This document shows positions 57,932 through 64,000 of a stretch of 64,000 nt of DNA, piece by piece. The position numbers were made by a program, and so were the translations under genes. Below the pieces are notes generated by a model, which worked only from the letters and a program-made list of their open reading frames with translations, did not search any database and was not told where the DNA came from. Source of the DNA: JACQFK01 sp964619955 (GTDB taxonomy: Bacteria > Planctomycetota > MHYJ01 > JACPRB01); assembly GCA_964619955.1 (NCBI GenBank), contig CAZUJF010000005.1, positions 1 to 64,000 of the forward strand. The letters are read 5' to 3'. Position 1 is the first letter of the stretch, and each line of letters starts with the position of its first letter.

Positions 57932-58864
57932 CTACCGACCCCCCTCCGCAGCAGCCACCGCGCGGTGCGCGATCCCCTGCAGAAACGCAGCGTCCTCCGG
58001 CGCCAGGCCCTTCGGCAGGAAGCCGTTGCCGACGCAAGTCTCCTTGAAGAGGATCTCGTACCAGACGCAGGCTCCCAGGTACTCGCCCGCGAGACCCGCG
58101 TGGTGGCCGTCCATGCCGAGGACCTGCTTGCCCTCCTTCGACGTCGTCCAGCGCCAGCCCACGTGGAGCGAGTGCTTCTGATCCGGCAGCGCCGGGGCCA
58201 CCGCCTTCTTCGGGTCCCACGAGGCATCGGGTTTGAACCCCCGCTCCGCGTCCGTGTCCGCCAGCTGGAAGGCATCCCCGACGGGGAGCCGGCGCAGACC
58301 CAGCTCCTTCGCGATCGTGAGGTAGGCGCTGCTCAGGCCCGCGTGCATCGCCTCCCGGGTGGACGGCTCCACCTTCGGCGTCTTGGGCGCGAAGCGCGGA
58401 TCGTCGCAGCGGTACGCCCAGGTCTGGTGCAGCAGCAGCTCCGCCTTCGGCGCGTGCTTCTTCACGTACGCCTGCAGCTGCCCGGCGAAGGGGCGGTAGG
58501 TGTCGACGTCGTGGCTCTTGAGGCTCGCCTGCTGGATCGTGACGTAGTCCCAGGCCTCGGACGCCAGCGTCTGGCTCAGGCTCCGTTTCCCGTAGAGGCC
58601 CGCCGGATCCTCGGGGTTCTTCTCGTTCGCCTGGATCTTCGTCCAGTGGACCTCCATCGACGCGCCGCCGACGGACATCGGCTGATGGATCAGGACGTGG
58701 CCGCCCGCCTTGGCGAGGTCGCCGAGGAAGTGCGTCGCGTTGCCGGAGAAGCTGTTGCCGATCGTCAGGAGGCGGACGGTCTTGGGGGCGGGCGCGGCGA
58801 GGGCGGGGAGGCAAAAGAGAAGCAGGAGCAGGGCGCGGCGGGACAAGCGTGCGAAATCGTTCAT
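57932..58864 (-). CDS. DUF4886 (SGNH-like) secreted protein
   Basis: 310 aa; ATG at 58864 with GAAGGAGT upstream. Signal peptide (LSRRALLLLLFCLPALA). VRLLTIGNSFSGNA is the DUF4886 opening (nucleophile-type Ser in GNSFS), followed by WDYVTIQQAS and HQTWAYRCDDPRF; the C-terminal DGHHAGLAGEYLGACVWYEIL provides the catalytic His region. The fold is SGNH, so esterase or deacetylase activity on glycans is likely, as in other planctomycete members. It is the minus-strand neighbour of the big adhesin gene, with a shared spacer containing a palindrome. Confidence 0.85.
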   Translation of the reverse strand: MNDFARLSRRALLLLLFCLPALAAPAPKTVRLLTIGNSFSGNATHFLGDLAKAGGHVLIHQPMSVGGASMEVHWTKIQANEKNPEDPAGLYGKRSLSQTLASEAWDYVTIQQASLKSHDVDTYRPFAGQLQAYVKKHAPKAELLLHQTWAYRCDDPRFAPKTPKVEPSTREAMHAGLSSAYLTIAKELGLRRLPVGDAFQLADTDAERGFKPDASWDPKKAVAPALPDQKHSLHVGWRWTTSKEGKQVLGMDGHHAGLAGEYLGACVWYEILFKETCVGNGFLPKGLAPEDAAFLQGIAHRAVAAAEGGR

Positions 58865-58948
58865 CGGACTCCTTCTCCAGTACGGGGAACGCGGTTCCGG
58901 CATCTTAGCAGCCCCTGCGACGCCTGTCCCGCGCCTCCCGCTCGAATC

Positions 58949-58971
58949 ACCCATTAAGTGACCTAATGGGT
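58949..58971. promoter_or_regulatory. Palindrome between the DUF4886 and adhesin genes
   Basis: ACCCATTA (58949-58956) and TAATGGGT (58964-58971) are perfect inverted arms of 8 bp with 7 nt between; the inner GT/AC also pair. It lies in the divergent spacer, about 100 nt from either start, and fits an operator for a dimeric regulator. TTATGC soon after may be a -10 box for the adhesin. Confidence 0.5.
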
Positions 58972-59073
58972 ACATCGATTATGCTTGCCTCTCACGGGGA
59001 AGGGGGGTACACCAGTCATGGGGTCCGGGGTGGCGGGCCCGGCCGGCTTGGTGATGGGTGTGAGGGTGATCGG

Positions 59074-62000
59074 ATGAAAAAGCAGCCGCGTTCCCGCTTG
59101 GTCTTTGCCTGGATGGCGCTGCTGCTGCCCGCCGCCGCCGCGCCCGCCTGGGCCCAGACCGGCAACGGCCTGGTCGGCGAGTACTACCAGACCGACAATT
59201 TCACCGGCGCGATCAACACCGTGAGATTCAACGAACCCGCGATCAATTACAATTTCATGGATGTCGCTGTTCCTGGAACGACGCTCCCCAGCACCAACTA
59301 CTTCAGCATCCGCTGGCGCGGCCAGATCGAGGCGCCCTTCACGGAGACCTTCACCTTCTACACCACCGTGGACGACAATGCCCGCCTCGTCATCAACGGC
59401 ACCCAGGTCATCGCCAACGGCGGTTCGGGGTCCGGCACCATCGCCCTCACGGCGGGGTCCCGATATGACTTCATGCTGGAGTTCCGCGAATTCACCGGCA
59501 ACGCGAGCGTCCGTCTGGAGTGGTCCAGCCCGTCGCTAACGAGGGTCGATGTGCCCCAGAACCGCTTCTATTCCCCCACCGCCGTCCCCGCCACGCCCAC
59601 GATCGCCCCCAACGGCGGCATCACGCCCCAGAGCGTCGCGTTGAGCACGACGACGGCGGGCGCGAGCATCTATTATACCTTGGACGGCAGCGATCCCGGA
59701 CTCACGAACCCCGCGACGGGCACCGGCATCCTCTGGACCGGGACGAACTTCAACGTCACCACGTACACCAAGGTGCGCGCCAGGGCCTATCTGGGCGGCG
59801 TGAGCAGCGCCCTGCTCGTCAGCAATCAGTTCAGTCCCTCCTACCCGGTCGTGGCCGCCCCGGCCACGAGCACCCCCGGCCTCTACCTCAAGTACTTCTG
59901 GTACAACCCCGGAAACGGGCTGGCCGTCGACTTCGATGCGACGATTCCCCCCGGTCCTCCTCAGCAGCGGGCCGTCGTCACTGCCGTGACCAACGTGTTT
60001 CCCGGCCGTGACCGGAACGATAATTTCTCGGTGATCGTGAAAGGCTATCTCACGATCCCCACGGCCGGCCTCTGGACCTTCTATACCAACTCCGACGACG
60101 GCAGCCGGCTTTACATCGACGGCGTTTGGGTGGTCGACAACGACGGCTACCATGGCAACCAGGAGCGCTCGGGCCAGATCGCGCTGGATGCCGGACTGCA
60201 CACCATCGAATCCCGGTATTTTGAAGGGACCGGCGGAACGGAACCCTACGCCGCCAATTGGGAGGGGCCCGGTCAGACGAAGGCCGTCATTCCCACCTCC
60301 GCCCTGAGCACGGAGGCCATCGTGGCCACTCCGACCTTCTCGCCGGCGGCGCCTGCAACGTTCGCGACCAGCCAGACGGTCACGATCTCCTGCGCCACGC
60401 CGGGGGCGCTCATCTATTACACCACCGACGGTTCCGCCCCGGACGCGCGGCTGGCGGAAGGCGTGGGCTACAGCGGCATGCAGGTGACGCTGGGCGCCAC
60501 GACGAGGATTCGGGCGCTCGCGTACGCCACCGGCATGAATCCCAGCGCGATTTCCTCCGCGACGTATACGCAGACCGGGTCCTATCCCCAGCCCTCCCTC
60601 GTGATCGCCTCCGGCATCAACACCGACGTGGTCGTGAGCTTCGACCGCCCCGTCACGGCGGCCACGGCGGGCAATTTCGCGAACTACACGATTAACAACG
60701 GCGTCACCGTCTCCGCCGCGACCGTGATCCCCAAGACCGGCACGGTGGTCGGACAGTGGAGCTTGAACGCGGACCCGCTCGTGGATTCGACCGGGGCCAA
60801 TGCCAACGGCTCCCTGGTCGACGGTGCCGTCATCGCCGGTGGACTCTTCGCTCCGGTCCCGGGGAACACCGGCAGCCTCTTTTTTGACGGAGTTAACGAC
60901 TACGCCACGATCCCCGACGGGGCCGCGCTGGAGGTCGGGGACGACAGTTTCACCGTCACCGCCTGGATCCTGCCCACCAGCATCAACACCAACAAGCGGA
61001 TCGTCAACAAGTGGGACAACGCCACGAACGGCGGGCAGGGCTGGCATCTGGATCTGGAGAACACGACCTTCCGTTTCCGCCTGCGGGACACGGCCGGCCG
61101 CAACCTCCAGGCGACGTTCCCCAGCAGCATCACGGCGAATGCCTGGTCGTTCGTGTCGGCCCGCTTTGATGCCGAAAGGAAGCAGCTGTCGGTCTTCCAT
61201 AACGGCGTGCCCTTGACGGGCGCCCTCGTCAACGACGATGTCGCCATAGATGACCTGTCCAACGCCGCCGTCCTCGCATTCGGCTCGATTCCTTCGGTGC
61301 CCGGGAACTGGTTCGCCGGGAACATCGACGAGGTCAAGCTCTGGAGGATCGCCCTCAGCAACGAGGACATCCGGGCAATGACCACCGGCGTGGACACGTT
61401 CTCCAGCTCCGTCCGCCTGACCACGTCCGCCATCGCCCCGGCCCTGACCCACACGCTGACGGTGCAGAACGTGACCGATCATTTCGGCGTGGCCATGCCC
61501 GCGGGCGGTCTCACTCGGAACTTCCGCTACCTTCCCATGGGAACCGTCCGGATGGAGTTCTTCGCGACTCCTTACCTGGTCACTGTCGGCGATTCCGGCG
61601 GCAATGTCACGGACTTCACCCGGAAAGCGATCTATCCCTACAAGCCGACCAGCGCCCAGTCGCTCACCGTTTTCGAAAACAACACTGCTCAGGATGATTT
61701 CGGAGCCCGGACCCGGGGCTATTTCGTGCCGAACGCCACGGGAAGCTGGCGCCTCGCCTCGACCAGCGATGACGCGGCCCAGCTCTGGCTCAGCACGAAC
61801 GAAGACCCGGCGAACAAGATCCTGATCTCACGGAATCTCAACTGGGGCGACTTTCTGAAATATGACGACGCCGACATCCGGCAATCCGTCCCCATCCCCC
61901 TGGTCGCGGGACAGAAATACTATATCGAGCAGCTGTTCAAGGAGGGCGGCGGCGGCGACCACATGTCCGTCGCGGCCATCCCCGACGGAGGCATCCAGAT

Positions 62001-64000
62001 CCCTCCCGACACCCTTTCCATCCCCGCCACCATGATCTGTCCGATCGAGCCGCTCCTGACGATCGTCCAGCAGCCCCGGGGGCTCATGCTGAATGCGGGC
62101 GGGACCGGCACCCTGACGGTCGCCGCTCAGGGCACCGCCCCGCTGACCTATCAATGGCGGCGGAACGGCGTGAATCTGGTGAACGGAGGCGTGATCTCGG
62201 GCGCCACGAGCTCCACCCTCACGCTCACCGGCGCCACGCTTCAGGACAGCGGTTACTACGACGTGATCGTCACGGACGTCTACGGGAACATCACGAGCGC
62301 CACTGCGGTGGTCACCGTGATCGATGTCGCGGCGGCGCCGACGCTGAGCGCCGTGGCCCCGGCCACCGGAAGGCTGATCGGCGGCGATCTCGTGACCCTG
62401 ACCGGCACCAACTTCATCCCCGGCGCGCTCAAGGTCAGCTTCGGCGGCCTCGACGCCACCGGGATCGTGTTCGTGTCCACCACCTCCGTCACCTGCCTCA
62501 TCCCGCCCCACGCCGCGGGTCTGGTCGACGTGGTCGTGACCACCCCCGCCGGACCGCCGGCCACCCTGGTCGGCGGTTTCACCTATCTGCCTCCGCCCAC
62601 GATCAGCAGCATCAATACCACCGCTCCCGCCGCGTTCGGCCCCTACGGCCCCATCGGCGGCACCAACACCGTCACGATCACCGGAACGAACTTCGTCAAC
62701 GGGGCGACCACGGTCAAGTTCGGGAGCGGCGATGCAACTTCAGTGGTGGTGACGGGGACGACGTCCCTGACTTGCGTCGCGCCCGACAATCTCGTCGCGG
62801 GGGTCGTCGATGTGTCCGTCTCGGACTTTTTCGGGACCGTCATCGCGACCGGCGGCTACGAATACGTCGCGGCCCCCACGGCCGTCACGATCCTCCCGAC
62901 GGACGGTCCGGTCGGCGGCGGGCAGGCGTTCACCCTGACCGGCACGAACCTCATTCCCGGCTACACCACGGTGAATTTCGCGACGAACGCCGCCACGGGC
63001 GTCACGGTCGCCGGCGCGAGAACCTCCCTGACCGGCACGACCCCGGCGGGTTCGGTCGCGACGGTGGCCGTCACCGTGGTCGCGCCGGGCGGCACCTCGG
63101 GCGCGCTGCCCGGCGGTTACACGTATCACCCGGTGCCGACGGCGTCGGGCATGGTCCCCGCCTCCGGCCCCACCCTCGGCGGCACGTCCGTCACCATCAC
63201 CGGCACGGGCTTCGCCTCCGGTCTCACTTCAGTCACCTTCGGCGGCACGGCGGGAACGGGCGTGACGGTCGGCGGTGGCGGCACCACGATCACCGTCACC
63301 ACCCCCTCCCATCTCCCGGGCGACTTCGACGTGGTGGTCACCACTCCGGGCGGCCCGGTGACGGTGCCCGGCCAATTCACCTACTCCGGGCCGTTCATCA
63401 CGTCGGTCACCAACAGCGCGGGTCCCGCGATCGGCGGCGACACGGTGACGATCGTCGGCGTCGGTTTCACCGGGGTCACCGATGTCCGCTTCGGAGGCTC
63501 GTCGGGCATCATCACGTCTTCCAACGCCACGCAGATCGTGGTGACCACGCCCTTCCACGCGGCCGGGCCGGTGCTGGTCGAGGTGCTGACGCCGGGCGGG
63601 AACGACGACCTCCCCAACGGCTACACGTTCTACGATCCCCCCACGCTCACCAGCGTGACCCTCAACCAGGGCCCCGCGCTCGGCGGCCAGACCGTCACCC
63701 TGGCCGGGACCAATTTCGTCCAGGGCTTCACGACGGTAATGCTCGGCGGGACGGCCGCCACGGGCGTCACGGTCGGCGGGGGTGGCACCAGCCTGACCTG
63801 CGTCACGCCGCTGCATGCCGCGGGTCTCTTCAGCGTGGACGTCGCGACCTTCGTCACCCAGGTCGCGACGCTGTCCAACTCCTATACGTTCATCGATCCG
63901 CCGACGGTCGCCTCGATCATGCCGACCCGAGGCTCCACCCTCGGCGGCCAGACGGTCACGATCACCGGCTCGAACTTCGTGGACGGCCAGACGACCGTGC
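59074..64000 (+). CDS. Giant secreted PA14/LamG/Ig/IPT-TIG protein, 3' end missing
   Basis: More than 1640 aa; runs off the window. ATG at 59074; signal peptide ends about residue 28 (APAWAQ). Domain order: PA14 (about 30-165: GLVGEYYQTDNFTG, TTVDDNARLVING), CHB_HEX_C-like (about 175-265: YYTLDGSDPG), PA14 (about 275-405: TNSDDGSRLYIDGVWVVDNDGYH), CHB_HEX_C-like (about 415-505: YYTTDGSAPD), LamG (about 560-770: SFTVTAWILPT, GNIDEVKLWR), PA14-like (about 835-985), Ig-like (about 990-1085) and at least seven IPT/TIG repeats from about 1087 (PT...P..G...GG..VT.TGTNF pattern). No catalytic motif is seen. It is most likely a surface or secreted adhesive or scaffold protein. Confidence 0.9.
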   Translation, partial: MKKQPRSRLVFAWMALLLPAAAAPAWAQTGNGLVGEYYQTDNFTGAINTVRFNEPAINYNFMDVAVPGTTLPSTNYFSIRWRGQIEAPFTETFTFYTTVDDNARLVINGTQVIANGGSGSGTIALTAGSRYDFMLEFREFTGNASVRLEWSSPSLTRVDVPQNRFYSPTAVPATPTIAPNGGITPQSVALSTTTAGASIYYTLDGSDPGLTNPATGTGILWTGTNFNVTTYTKVRARAYLGGVSSALLVSNQFSPSYPVVAAPATSTPGLYLKYFWYNPGNGLAVDFDATIPPGPPQQRAVVTAVTNVFPGRDRNDNFSVIVKGYLTIPTAGLWTFYTNSDDGSRLYIDGVWVVDNDGYHGNQERSGQIALDAGLHTIESRYFEGTGGTEPYAANWEGPGQTKAVIPTSALSTEAIVATPTFSPAAPATFATSQTVTISCATPGALIYYTTDGSAPDARLAEGVGYSGMQVTLGATTRIRALAYATGMNPSAISSATYTQTGSYPQPSLVIASGINTDVVVSFDRPVTAATAGNFANYTINNGVTVSAATVIPKTGTVVGQWSLNADPLVDSTGANANGSLVDGAVIAGGLFAPVPGNTGSLFFDGVNDYATIPDGAALEVGDDSFTVTAWILPTSINTNKRIVNKWDNATNGGQGWHLDLENTTFRFRLRDTAGRNLQATFPSSITANAWSFVSARFDAERKQLSVFHNGVPLTGALVNDDVAIDDLSNAAVLAFGSIPSVPGNWFAGNIDEVKLWRIALSNEDIRAMTTGVDTFSSSVRLTTSAIAPALTHTLTVQNVTDHFGVAMPAGGLTRNFRYLPMGTVRMEFFATPYLVTVGDSGGNVTDFTRKAIYPYKPTSAQSLTVFENNTAQDDFGARTRGYFVPNATGSWRLASTSDDAAQLWLSTNEDPANKILISRNLNWGDFLKYDDADIRQSVPIPLVAGQKYYIEQLFKEGGGGDHMSVAAIPDGGIQIPPDTLSIPATMICPIEPLLTIVQQPRGLMLNAGGTGTLTVAAQGTAPLTYQWRRNGVNLVNGGVISGATSSTLTLTGATLQDSGYYDVIVTDVYGNITSATAVVTVIDVAAAPTLSAVAPATGRLIGGDLVTLTGTNFIPGALKVSFGGLDATGIVFVSTTSVTCLIPPHAAGLVDVVVTTPAGPPATLVGGFTYLPPPTISSINTTAPAAFGPYGPIGGTNTVTITGTNFVNGATTVKFGSGDATSVVVTGTTSLTCVAPDNLVAGVVDVSVSDFFGTVIATGGYEYVAAPTAVTILPTDGPVGGGQAFTLTGTNLIPGYTTVNFATNAATGVTVAGARTSLTGTTPAGSVATVAVTVVAPGGTSGALPGGYTYHPVPTASGMVPASGPTLGGTSVTITGTGFASGLTSVTFGGTAGTGVTVGGGGTTITVTTPSHLPGDFDVVVTTPGGPVTVPGQFTYSGPFITSVTNSAGPAIGGDTVTIVGVGFTGVTDVRFGGSSGIITSSNATQIVVTTPFHAAGPVLVEVLTPGGNDDLPNGYTFYDPPTLTSVTLNQGPALGGQTVTLAGTNFVQGFTTVMLGGTAATGVTVGGGGTSLTCVTPLHAAGLFSVDVATFVTQVATLSNSYTFIDPPTVASIMPTRGSTLGGQTVTITGSNFVDGQTTV

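Noticed and set aside
59536..61482. Minus-strand frame opposite the giant adhesin
   Set aside because: Shadow of repeat-rich coding sequence; the plus strand is open and shows domain order.
62330..64000. Tandem repeats at DNA level
   Set aside because: They are IPT/TIG protein repeats inside one gene and not a CRISPR array: unit length about 250 bp and no identical repeats.

Overview
The window is high-GC bacterial DNA that most resembles an uncultured planctomycete or close PVC relative. It is packed with families enriched in that group: a PVC-type c-haem protein with a dehydrogenase-like propeller and HEAT repeats, ThuA plus DUF6797, DUF6807, DUF1080-like, DUF4380, DUF4886, DUF6288 and YdjY-like proteins, PQQ-type and FG-GAP beta-propellers, LamG/PA14 proteins and sialate O-acetylesterase-like SGNH hydrolases. 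Most products carry signal peptides or lipoboxes. Many neighbouring genes overlap as ATGA or GTGA, so translational coupling is the rule. The taxonomic assignment is an inference from gene content.

Layout. 0-0.6 kb: remnants of an IS91-type transposase and of a DUF1080 protein. 0.6-7.6 kb: a minus-strand run of coupled secreted proteins (TPR, FG-GAP propeller, PQQ propeller, YdjY-like), plus a small secreted protein that repeats the FG-GAP protein's N-terminal domain. 7.7-12.2 kb: a LamG/FN3 protein, a BamB-like propeller with a small lipoprotein, and a Calx-beta protein with a sorting-signal-like tail. 12.2-16.5 kb: a GntR/FCD regulator coupled to a large ThuA protein. 16.5-18 kb: a small accessory patch with a membrane protein and a ParD-like/zeta toxin-antitoxin pair that has its own palindromic operator. 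18-27 kb: DUF1080-like and DUF6807 proteins, a PilZ protein, the PVC haem-HEAT protein and a membrane-anchored PA14 protein. 27-36 kb: AraC regulator divergent from a PhyH dioxygenase, DUF4380 and redoxin proteins, a BI-1/YccA protein, a lipoprotein, and a GH-A-like lipoprotein/SDR pair.

36-52.7 kb is the most coherent part. A XylR-like regulator is divergent from an M66 (StcE-like) metalloprotease. It is followed by an X-Pro dipeptidyl-peptidase-like hydrolase, an HExxH metallopeptidase, two sialate O-acetylesterase-like proteins and an M14 carboxypeptidase, then a HEAT/LamG protein and two DUF6288 proteins. Three promoter regions here carry CGTAGG-type half-sites repeated exactly 21 bp apart, as expected for an AraC-family dimer. 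I infer one regulon for breakdown of an acetylated glycoprotein or mucin-like substrate.

52.7-64 kb: tRNA-Gly(GCC) with a good promoter, a metallophosphoesterase, a small-protein/nucleotidyltransferase pair whose second gene is broken by an in-frame TGA, a SWIM-SNF2 helicase, a second nucleotidyltransferase-like gene, a DUF4886 protein, and a very large secreted PA14/LamG/Ig/IPT-TIG protein that runs off the right edge. I see no CRISPR array, rRNA or intact mobile element.
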